The translations under genes were made by a program, and so were the position numbers. From positions 1 to 64,000 of the forward strand of contig CAYYWZ010000013.1 in assembly GCA_964475415.1 (NCBI GenBank): a stretch of DNA of 64,000 bases, written 5' to 3'. The notes under the pieces were generated by a model. It was not told the origin of the DNA, ran no database searches, and saw only the letters and a list, made by a program, of their open reading frames with translations. This document shows, piece by piece, positions 54,534-62,420 of this stretch; the stretch's first letter is position 1, and every line of letters begins with the position of its first letter. Source of the stretch: CALCMJ01 sp964475415. GTDB taxonomy: Bacteria; Bacteroidota; Bacteroidia; Chitinophagales; Saprospiraceae.

Positions 54534-55037
54534 TTATGTTCTCTTTTTGACTACCAGCGTTCCTGCCATAAGATCGTGCAAGGCTTGCTTTTTTTCTGTA
54601 AAGGCCGCCATAATATAACCTATATAAAGTATTAAACCAGAAATCAATTTTCCGAAATACCTTCCAGTAGCTTTCCCGAAAGTTAGTCGGTCTCCATGCA
54701 TATCTGTTACAATAATATTGGTAGCCATCTTTCCTAGTGTAGCTTGTTTTGCACTTGATTCCATCAGCGCAAAGTATAACCATTGTATAACCAATACCCC
54801 TAAGATAGCAAACATGAAAAAACCTCCCATCATGCCTATCATAGCTGGTGAAGGCTCTGCTCCTGATTCAAACGCATCCATTCCTGCTGCTGTGCCTATA
54901 CCTACTAAAGCTAGTATAGCTAAAAGAGCATAGAATGCAACCGATACGATAATGCCATCAATAAGAAAAGCTCCAAGTCTGAGTCCGAATCCAGCGTATT
55001 CATTAGATTTTTCTATACTTATGTAGTCATTTTCCAT
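54534..55037 (-). CDS. RDD family membrane protein
   Basis: 167 aa. The RDD hallmarks are present: EYAGFGLRLGAFLIDGIIV (Arg and Asp in the first helix region), then KQATLGKMATNIIVTDMHGDRLTFGKATGRYFGKL and a final helix before KKQALHDLMAGTLVVKK. About four transmembrane helices, with a Gly/Ala-rich loop between helices 1 and 2. RDD proteins are of mixed or unknown function (some act in ion/compatible-solute transport). It stands alone. Confidence 0.92.
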   Translation of the reverse strand: MENDYISIEKSNEYAGFGLRLGAFLIDGIIVSVAFYALLAILALVGIGTAAGMDAFESGAEPSPAMIGMMGGFFMFAILGVLVIQWLYFALMESSAKQATLGKMATNIIVTDMHGDRLTFGKATGRYFGKLISGLILYIGYIMAAFTEKKQALHDLMAGTLVVKKRT

Positions 55038-55126
55038 ATGTTTGATTCTTGTTTTGAAATAATAAGATACAAAACAAAAATTAAACCCGCGAATTTAGAA
55101 TATAAAAAAGTTACGGAAGGATAGAA

Positions 55127-56224
55127 TTACGCCTCGTATGTAATCTCTACTCCAGAACCTTCTGGATGAGCCTGACAAGTTAAGATATAACCATTTTCAA
55201 TCTCATCATCATCTAAAGCATGGCAAGCATCCATGTTGACCTTCCCTGAGTTGACCTTAGCAACACAGGTAGAACAAGCACCACTAGTGCAAGAAAAGGG
55301 TGCATCTACACCGTTTGCAATTAGTACTTCTAGAATTGTTTTGTCAGCAGGTACAACAATATTATACGCCTTTCCTTCTAGGTTTACTTTTACAGCTCCA
55401 GAAGTTCCAGTCGTTTCTCCTTGCTCTCCAGCATCAGCTGCAGTAAAATATTCTCGCTTAATAGTGTCTTCATTATAACCCTTAGCTAAAAGTATTTCCG
55501 ATGTCTTATCGATCATATCGCCAGGACCGCAAATGTAGAAGATATTATTTCCAGTTTTAGAAGGATACTCATTAAGCAACTCCGTTATGCTATTACTATC
55601 TATTCGTCCAGTAAGTCCTCTCCAGCTTGATTTTGATTTACCAAATAATCCTTTTAACCCACCAGCTTTTTCTTTTTTGGGCTGACTCAGAATATTCATC
55701 ATGTAGAATTGTCCTTTATACTTTTCAGATAGCGCCTCTAGTTCTGACTTGAAGATGATAGATTCTTCATTTTTGTTTCCATATAATAGATAAGCAGAAC
55801 TCTTAGGTTCTTCTTCTAATAAAGTCTTTATCATAGATATGATGGGCGTAATACCACTACCGGCACTGAAGAAATAGTGATCTCTTTTGTAATCCGCTCG
55901 AGCATCGATTACAAATCTACCATCAGGAGCCATTAATTCTATATGATCTAGATTTGCTGCCTGGTCATTGAGATAGTTAGAAACTTTCCCACGGTCTACC
56001 CTTTTTACATTTACCCCTAACTTATTTTCTACTGGACTTGTACATATAGAATAAGGTCGTCTAAGTTCCTCTCCATTTACAACAAGTTTTAAAGTAAGGT
56101 ACTGACCAGAGGTATATTTAAAAATATCTTGTAGGTCTGTAGGTACATAGAAATATATGCTTACTGCATCTTCGGTCTCTTTTTTAATCTTTTCGATCTT
56201 TATAGGATGAAAATTATGGCTCAT
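55127..56224 (-). CDS. PaaE-like flavodoxin-type ferredoxin reductase with [2Fe-2S] domain
   Basis: 365 aa. FAD-binding domain (RRPYSICTSP at about residue 57), then the NAD(P)H-binding domain (FFSAGSGITPIISMI, YLLYGNKNEES), and a C-terminal plant-type ferredoxin with C-T-S-G-A-C-S-T-C and a distal Cys in LTCQA that complete the four-Cys ligand set. This domain order (FNR, then ferredoxin) is that of PaaE, the electron-transfer subunit of the phenylacetyl-CoA epoxidase, and related oxygenase reductases. PaaABCD are not nearby, so a general reductase role is possible. Confidence 0.9.
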   Translation of the reverse strand: MSHNFHPIKIEKIKKETEDAVSIYFYVPTDLQDIFKYTSGQYLTLKLVVNGEELRRPYSICTSPVENKLGVNVKRVDRGKVSNYLNDQAANLDHIELMAPDGRFVIDARADYKRDHYFFSAGSGITPIISMIKTLLEEEPKSSAYLLYGNKNEESIIFKSELEALSEKYKGQFYMMNILSQPKKEKAGGLKGLFGKSKSSWRGLTGRIDSNSITELLNEYPSKTGNNIFYICGPGDMIDKTSEILLAKGYNEDTIKREYFTAADAGEQGETTGTSGAVKVNLEGKAYNIVVPADKTILEVLIANGVDAPFSCTSGACSTCVAKVNSGKVNMDACHALDDDEIENGYILTCQAHPEGSGVEITYEA

Positions 56225-56339
56225 ATCTAATTAAAATCTAATTTTGGACGCTAAAGTCTAATAAACCGCAATATTACCAAAAGAGTTTTGTATATCTAGG
56301 TTTTGTTACCTTGTTTCAAAATTTAATAAAAATATAGAA

Positions 56340-57056
56340 TTGAAGAAATTATCAGTTATCATTCCGGCTTATAATGAAGAAAGGACGCTAAGAAATATTC
56401 TTACTAAACTACATGAAGTAGAACTAGATGGAGGTGTACAGAAAGAATATATTGTTGTCAATGATGCTTCCTCAGATAATACAGAGCAAGAGTATCAGCA
56501 ATTTGTAAAAGATTTTCCAGCAATAGACATCCATTATTATAAGCATGAAAAAAACCGAGGCAAAGGTGCAGCCTTACATACAGGCATAGCAAAGGCTACA
56601 GGAGATTATGTCATCATACAAGATGCTGATCTAGAATATGACCCTAGAGAATTCAATATATTATTACAACCCATCTTAGAAGGTTTTGCTGATGTGGTTT
56701 ATGGTTCTAGATTTATAGGTGGAAAACCTCATAGAATTCTCTTTTTCTGGCATAGTATAGGTAACAAGTGGCTTACTGCCCTTTCTAACATGTTTACCAA
56801 TCTGAACCTTACAGATATGGAAACCTGCTATAAGATGTGGAAAAGAGAAATAATCCAATCTGTGAAATTATACGAAAATAGATTTGGTTTCGAACCCGAA
56901 GTCACTGCTAAAGTATCTAGGCTAGAAAAAATAAGAATCTATGAAGTTGGTATTTCTTATTACGGAAGAACCTATGAAGAAGGAAAAAAAATAAACTGGA
57001 AAGATGGATTCCGTGCTATCTATTGTATTCTAAAGTATAATATCTGGTCTAAATAA
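56340..57056 (+). CDS. Glycosyltransferase family 2 (DPM/polyprenyl-type)
   Basis: 238 aa. LSVIIPAYNEERTL starts the GT-A fold, with VVNDASSDNT, NRGKGAALHTGIAKATGDYVIIQDADLEYDP (the DxD-type metal/nucleotide-sugar site is the DAD), then GSRFIGG and a C-terminal FGFEPEVTAKVSRL. It transfers a sugar from a nucleotide donor, probably to a polyprenyl phosphate. It has no membrane helices at its end, unlike some relatives. The start is TTG (K-K-L-S-V follows directly), as no ATG is close enough. The stop and next start overlap by one base (TAATG). Confidence 0.9.
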   Translation: MKKLSVIIPAYNEERTLRNILTKLHEVELDGGVQKEYIVVNDASSDNTEQEYQQFVKDFPAIDIHYYKHEKNRGKGAALHTGIAKATGDYVIIQDADLEYDPREFNILLQPILEGFADVVYGSRFIGGKPHRILFFWHSIGNKWLTALSNMFTNLNLTDMETCYKMWKREIIQSVKLYENRFGFEPEVTAKVSRLEKIRIYEVGISYYGRTYEEGKKINWKDGFRAIYCILKYNIWSK

Positions 57057-58912
57057 TGCAGTTACTTAATCTAGAAAATATAAGTAAGTCCTACGGAGAG
57101 AAAATTCTATTTAAGGATATAAACCTATCTATTTCTCAGGGTCAGAAAATTGCCTTGCTAGCAAGAAATGGCTCTGGAAAATCTACTCTACTCAGAATTA
57201 TTGCAGGAGAAGAAGCTCCCGAAGGAGAAAATGCCAGGATATACCTCACCAAGGATATAAGAGTAAGTGTCCTTAAACAAGAACCAGATTTCTTGCCTGA
57301 AGAAAGCATACACGAGATCATTTATAATACCGATAACCCAAAAATAAAAACCTATCACGCTTATACTCAAGCACAAGAAACTAACAATGCAGCTGATATA
57401 GATGCCCTGAGTATAAGGATGGATGAACTACAGGCCTGGGACACGGAATCTGTTATAGAAGAAACACTCGCTAAGCTCAATATAAAAAATCACTCCAAAC
57501 TAGTATCAGAACTTTCTGGAGGACAGGTAAAAAGATTAGCGATAGCTAGAATGATTTTAGAACAACCAGATTTTCTTATTCTGGATGAACCTACTAATCA
57601 TCTAGATATAGAAATGATAGAGTGGTTAGAAAATTATCTGCAACAAAGTAGTATCACCTTGTTTATGGTAACGCACGATAGATATTTCCTAGATCGTATC
57701 TGTAATGAGATCATAGAACTGGATCGTGGAGTGCTACACATCTATAGAGGTAATTATTCTGACTATCTAGAAAAGAAAGCACTTAGATCAGCTAATGAGG
57801 CGAGCAATCTAGATAAGATGAAAAAACTCTATAATAAGGAGTTACAATGGATAAGAAGACAACCCAAAGCAAGAGGTACTAAAGCTAAGTCTAGGGTAGA
57901 TGATTTTGACAGGATCAGTGATGCGAGTAGTGTCAATCTCGATGAGGAACAAATCTCTCTAGACATCAAAAGTTCTCGACTAGGTTCCAAAATTCTGGAG
58001 GCTCATGCTATTTCTAAATCCTATGGAGATTTAAAAATAATAGAAACTTTTTCTTACAAATTTAGAAAAGGAGAACGCCTAGGAATTGTAGGGCCAAATG
58101 GTGCTGGTAAATCAACCTTTCTGAATCTACTAACCCAAGAGATAAGACCTGATGCTGGTAAAATAGTTGTAGGCGACACCATAGAATTCGGTTACTATAC
58201 CCAAGATGGTCTCAATCTAGATAATGACAAAAGGGTTATCGATGTTATTAGAGATATAGCAGAATATATTCCCTTAGATAAAGGAAAAAAAATAACGGCC
58301 GAAAGCTTATTAGAAAGATTTCTTTTCTCTAGAGCGCAACAACAGGTCTACATTTCTCAGCTCAGTGGAGGTGAGAAAAGAAGGCTCTACTTGCTTACTA
58401 TATTAATGAAGAATCCTAACTTCCTTATACTAGATGAGCCTACCAACGACTTAGATATCCTTACTCTGAATATACTCGAAGATTACCTCATGCAGTTCCC
58501 TGGTTGCCTACTCATCGTAAGTCATGATCGATATTTCCTTAACAAGATGGTCGAACATCTATTTATCATAGAAGGTAATGGAAATATCAAAGATTATAAT
58601 GGCAAGTACTCAGAGTATAGAGCTTCTAAGAAAAACACAACTAAAGAAAATAATGCTAGCGCCGAGCCTGCACCAGCTAAAAAGACCTCCGCTATAGATC
58701 ATCAGGAAAGAAAAAAGATCAAAAATCAAATACGAAAGCTGGAACGGGAAATATCAAAACTCGAAGAACGAAAAACAGCTATTAACAATATGTTCCTTGA
58801 TCCAGCTGGCCTCGACAATGACAAGATAACTACCCTATCACAAGAACTCGGTGAGATCAATTCGTCTATAGAATCTAAGGAGGAGCAATGGATGGGACTA
58901 TCAGACGACTAA
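57056..58912 (+). CDS. ABC-F family ATPase (Uup-like)
   Basis: 618 aa with no transmembrane segments, two fused ABC domains. First half: Walker A ARNGSGKST (with Ala for the first Gly, a variant common in Bacteroidota Uup-type proteins), signature LSGGQVKRLAIARM and DEPTNHLDIEMIEW. Second half: GPNGAGKST, LSGGEKRRLYLL and DEPTNDLDILTLN. A charged coiled coil (residues about 545-610, ERKKIKNQIRKLEREISKLEERK) matches the C-terminal domain of Uup. Such proteins act on ribosomes or stalled DNA structures. Coupled to the GT2 gene (TAATG). Confidence 0.93.
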   Translation: MQLLNLENISKSYGEKILFKDINLSISQGQKIALLARNGSGKSTLLRIIAGEEAPEGENARIYLTKDIRVSVLKQEPDFLPEESIHEIIYNTDNPKIKTYHAYTQAQETNNAADIDALSIRMDELQAWDTESVIEETLAKLNIKNHSKLVSELSGGQVKRLAIARMILEQPDFLILDEPTNHLDIEMIEWLENYLQQSSITLFMVTHDRYFLDRICNEIIELDRGVLHIYRGNYSDYLEKKALRSANEASNLDKMKKLYNKELQWIRRQPKARGTKAKSRVDDFDRISDASSVNLDEEQISLDIKSSRLGSKILEAHAISKSYGDLKIIETFSYKFRKGERLGIVGPNGAGKSTFLNLLTQEIRPDAGKIVVGDTIEFGYYTQDGLNLDNDKRVIDVIRDIAEYIPLDKGKKITAESLLERFLFSRAQQQVYISQLSGGEKRRLYLLTILMKNPNFLILDEPTNDLDILTLNILEDYLMQFPGCLLIVSHDRYFLNKMVEHLFIIEGNGNIKDYNGKYSEYRASKKNTTKENNASAEPAPAKKTSAIDHQERKKIKNQIRKLEREISKLEERKTAINNMFLDPAGLDNDKITTLSQELGEINSSIESKEEQWMGLSDD

Positions 58913-58972
58913 GCAGAGAGATTAGCAATCTATTTAGATCTATAAATCATAGCACATCTAAAAACAAAAAAA

Positions 58973-58990
58973 CCTATCACAAGTGACAGG
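58973..58990 (-). terminator. Terminator between convergent genes
   Basis: CCTATCAC / GTGACAGG (one A-C mismatch) with a two-base loop, and a run of A's on the low-coordinate side that becomes a U-run on the minus strand. It lies 30 bp below the TlpA stop codon. Confidence 0.6.
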
Positions 58991-59019
58991 CTTTCTATTT
59001 CTTACAGATTATATATCTA

Positions 59020-59517
59020 TTATTCAGCAATCTCTTTTATGTGATCTTCTAGTTCGTATTCATCACCTGGATTATATCCATTATGAGAATATACGATATT
59101 ACCCTCGCCATCGATTAGAAAGGTTTGAGGTATTGTCTGGAAGTTCAGTGCTCTTTGTAGATCTTGCTTAGAGTCAGATAATACTGTATATGGCCAGTTT
59201 TTAGTAGCTACAATTCCTGGCACCTTAGCCATCCCCCTAGCGTTATCAGTTGTAATTGCTATCAATTCTACGTCATACTCTTCTTGCCAATCTTCATATA
59301 TATCTGCAATAGCGTCTAACTCTCGTTTACAAGGACTACACCATGATGCCCAGAAAGAGATAACCACTGGTTTACCCTTAGCAATGTAATCATATATCTC
59401 AACTGTGTGACCGTCTAATGTTTTAATGTTTGCCTTAGGAAAAGACTTGTCTCCCGAAACAAAAGAACATAGAAGCAGAATAGTTGAAGCGAAAAAGAAG
59501 GTCTTGAATATTTTCAT
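59020..59517 (-). CDS. TlpA-like exported thioredoxin-fold protein
   Basis: 165 aa. A signal peptide (residues 1-22, ending SFVSG) exports it to the periplasm. The redox centre is WASWCSPCKREL (C-S-P-C), followed by FQTIPQTFLIDGEGNIVY, whose cis-Pro is characteristic of thioredoxin folds. It reduces or oxidises disulfides of envelope proteins. It is divergent from a plus-strand pair, one of which (Omp28-like) also has a Cys-x2-Cys motif, which hints at a shared thiol process. Confidence 0.92.
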   Translation of the reverse strand: MKIFKTFFFASTILLLCSFVSGDKSFPKANIKTLDGHTVEIYDYIAKGKPVVISFWASWCSPCKRELDAIADIYEDWQEEYDVELIAITTDNARGMAKVPGIVATKNWPYTVLSDSKQDLQRALNFQTIPQTFLIDGEGNIVYSHNGYNPGDEYELEDHIKEIAE

Positions 59518-59788
59518 TTTTTTTAAATTTGAACTCGTTAGTTTCTTAAATCTATAATTTTAGACGGGTTAATTACTTAATAAGGTCGATTCTTAACTAT
59601 AAATTAACCAGAGATAGCTGCAAGTATATTAAAATTAACTTTGTAATAACTTTTTTAACTTGCAAAATCTATACAGTTATTTCATTTTTTATTTTTTTCA
59701 CGACAATAAGCTCTTTTTAATACTGAAATTTTGATAATCTATTAATCCTAAAGCACTTAAGCAAAACGGAAATACTACATTTACTATA

Positions 59789-61480
59789 ATGAAAACTACT
59801 ATTCTTTACATTTTTTTATTCATGCTAAGCTCTACAAGTCTTGTAGTAGCTCAAGACCAAGGACAACAAGCCGATATTGGTAGGTTTTCTGGAGCTCTTA
59901 ATACGAATGCAAATGTATTCCTAAGAGATAGTCTTATAGGTGCATTTAATATACCACAATATGATAACCAGCTATTTGGTGCGGAAACTTGGTTAGACCT
60001 GCAGTATTCCCAGTTTGGATTTGACATAGGTATAAGGTTTGACATGTTTAACAATTCTAATCTGCGTAATCCTAATGCATCGTACTCAGCAGAAGGAATC
60101 GGGAAATGGTTTGTCCGAAAGAAAATAGGAAAACTTGGCTTTACAGTAGGATCTATATATGATCAGATAGGAACAGGGATCATTTTTAGAGCTTTTGAAG
60201 AACGACCACTATTGATCGATAATGCACTTATCGGTGCAATGGTTACTTATGATTTTAATGAGAACTGGCAGATAAAAGGATTCTCAGGTAGACAAAGAAA
60301 TTTATTTGACATACACCCAGGTGTTATAAAGGGAATTAATCTAGAAGGTTTCTATAAGAAAGATGGAGCTAAGGTATCCTTTGCACCAGGTATAGGATTT
60401 GTCAATAGAACCCTAGGAGAAGAAACAGTAGAAAAACTACAAGGTGTATTTAAGGGATACCAAGAATCTGAAAGATCGAAAATAACCCATAACAACTACA
60501 TGGGAACCGTATATAACACGCTTAATGCTGGGAAATTTGTATGGTATGTAGAAGGAGCGCTCAAGTCTTCTGATGTCTTCTTCAGTCCAGTAGATTCCTT
60601 ATTAACATTTAACGGAGACTATGTTTTAGGGAAGTATATCAGAGAGCCTGGCAATATAATCTATACAAGTTTAAGCTATGCAACCAAAGGATTAGGTATT
60701 ACGCTAGAAGCTAAACGTACAGAATATTTTAATATCAGAACAGACCCTACCCTGACACAAATTAATGGTATAGTAAACTTCTTACCTCCTCTGACAAGGC
60801 AGAATGCCTACAGACTGACCACTAGATATGCTCCTGCAACACAGGATCTAAGCGAGCAAGGATTCCAAGCGGATATAACCTATGCTTTTGCCAAAAAAGC
60901 TACCGCTAATCTCAATGTATCTAATATTACAGATCTAGATGGCAATCTTCTTTATAGAGAGATCTTCACTGAAATAAATTATAAATACAAGCGAGACTGG
61001 CAAGTGAAAACTGGGGTACAAGTACAAAAATATAACCAAGAAGTATATGAGGTTAAACCTGAAGTGCCTATTGTAGAAACGGTAATACCTTATTTTGACT
61101 TCTTATACAAGTTTAATCGTAAGAGATCTCTAAGAACGGAGATTCAATATATGTTTATAGGAGATGATATAAATGCTGGGACCAAGCAAGATTATGGAGA
61201 ATGGTTCTTTGCCCAACTAGAGTATAGCATGGTACCTAACTGGACCTTTACAATTTCTGACATGTATAATATTGGACCAGGACTAAACTCACCTACTGAT
61301 GAGAATGGAGAAAAACTTTCTCTACATTATCCTAGAGTAGATGTCTTCTATACGCATCACTCTAATAGATTTTCACTGAGTTATGTAAAACAAGTAGAGG
61401 GTATTGTTTGTACTGGAGGAATCTGTAGACTGGAGCCTGCTTTTAGTGGATTCAAATTTGGACTAAGCTCGACATTCTAA
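59789..61480 (+). CDS. DUF6029-like outer-membrane barrel protein
   Basis: 563 aa. A signal peptide ends VVA-Q. The mature protein is nearly all alternating beta-strand text (FDIGIRFDMFNNSNLRNPNASY, FTVGSIYDQIGTGIIFRAFEERPLLIDN, SLSYVKQVEGIVCTGGICRL) and ends with a terminal Phe (LSSTF), so an outer-membrane barrel. It looks like the DUF6029 family that in Bacteroidota often sits beside TlpA and Omp28-like genes, as here. Function unknown. The Omp28-like gene starts 15 bp downstream, so one transcript is likely. Confidence 0.82.
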   Translation: MKTTILYIFLFMLSSTSLVVAQDQGQQADIGRFSGALNTNANVFLRDSLIGAFNIPQYDNQLFGAETWLDLQYSQFGFDIGIRFDMFNNSNLRNPNASYSAEGIGKWFVRKKIGKLGFTVGSIYDQIGTGIIFRAFEERPLLIDNALIGAMVTYDFNENWQIKGFSGRQRNLFDIHPGVIKGINLEGFYKKDGAKVSFAPGIGFVNRTLGEETVEKLQGVFKGYQESERSKITHNNYMGTVYNTLNAGKFVWYVEGALKSSDVFFSPVDSLLTFNGDYVLGKYIREPGNIIYTSLSYATKGLGITLEAKRTEYFNIRTDPTLTQINGIVNFLPPLTRQNAYRLTTRYAPATQDLSEQGFQADITYAFAKKATANLNVSNITDLDGNLLYREIFTEINYKYKRDWQVKTGVQVQKYNQEVYEVKPEVPIVETVIPYFDFLYKFNRKRSLRTEIQYMFIGDDINAGTKQDYGEWFFAQLEYSMVPNWTFTISDMYNIGPGLNSPTDENGEKLSLHYPRVDVFYTHHSNRFSLSYVKQVEGIVCTGGICRLEPAFSGFKFGLSSTF

Positions 61481-61495
61481 ATAAAATAAAGTATT

Positions 61496-62305
61496 ATGAA
61501 AAATATAATTTGTTTTCTGTTTTGTGTTCTTCTCATAAGTGCTTGCGAAGAGCAAATGGTTATAATAGAAGATTTTCAACTACCTAATTCTGATAGAGTT
61601 GTTCTTATAGAAGAATTGACAGGTGTAAAATGTCCTAACTGTCCTGCAGGAAGTTCAGAGCTTTCTAGATTGATAGAGTTATATGAGGGTAAAGTTATAG
61701 GTGTGGGTATACATGGAAAATTCTTATGTACACCATTGGACAACAGTGCTTATGATTTTAGAAATGAATTTGCTGAAGAATTAGAAAAGAACTTATCTTG
61801 GCTAGGAAAACCTGCAGCTGTTATTAATAGGATACAGTTTGATGATCAAGATTTTGAAGGGATAGATGTACCTGCTTTATGGCAGGGATATGTAGAAGCA
61901 GAATTCGAGAAGGTAGTAGAAGCGGATCTTGTTTTAGAAAAAACATATGACCCAGCTACCCGAGAACTAGAAGTAAGAGTTCGTGCTGTTGGAAGAGTAG
62001 ATATAAATGAAGACCTCAATGTAAGCGTTCTACTTACAGAAAGTCATATCATAGATGCTCAGCTAGATCAGACAGTCAATATTCCAGACTACGAACATAA
62101 CCATGTAATGAGAACTATGCTAACTAGCGCTAGCGGAAATGCTTTAGCTCCTTCATTAGCGACAGGTGAAATTGTAACGAGAACATTTAGCTACACTCTG
62201 CCTCCAGAAGATGGTACTTGGATAGCAGATAACATGGAAGTTGTAGCTTTTATACATAGCCCGACACACGTATTACAAGCTGCTGAAGCCCATGTGATGG
62301 ATTAG
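61496..62305 (+). CDS. Omp28-like lipoprotein
   Basis: 269 aa. The signal peptide ends LLISAC, a lipobox. Residues 36-60 read VLIEELTGVKCPNCPAGSSELSRL, the start of a thioredoxin-like fold with a C-P-N-C redox motif, the diagnostic opening of Omp28-related outer-membrane proteins. The C-terminal half is beta-rich (ELEVRVRAVGRVDINEDLNVSVLLTE). First described as an antigen in Porphyromonas; the biochemical role is not settled. It follows the barrel gene closely, and both diverge from tlpA. Confidence 0.9.
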   Translation: MKNIICFLFCVLLISACEEQMVIIEDFQLPNSDRVVLIEELTGVKCPNCPAGSSELSRLIELYEGKVIGVGIHGKFLCTPLDNSAYDFRNEFAEELEKNLSWLGKPAAVINRIQFDDQDFEGIDVPALWQGYVEAEFEKVVEADLVLEKTYDPATRELEVRVRAVGRVDINEDLNVSVLLTESHIIDAQLDQTVNIPDYEHNHVMRTMLTSASGNALAPSLATGEIVTRTFSYTLPPEDGTWIADNMEVVAFIHSPTHVLQAAEAHVMD

Positions 62306-62420
62306 TCCCTATTCATTTTTTAGGACCTATGGTGTGAGTATTTTAGCTCACTCTACCCTACCTATATGAATATGCTGTAGATCGGAAAGTGCATATGATC
62401 TTAATTAAGCCCTACAAGAT

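Noticed and set aside
59020..59171. Plus-strand ORF opposite tlpA
   Set aside because: Shadow of the thioredoxin-fold gene; the minus strand carries the signal peptide and CSPC motif.
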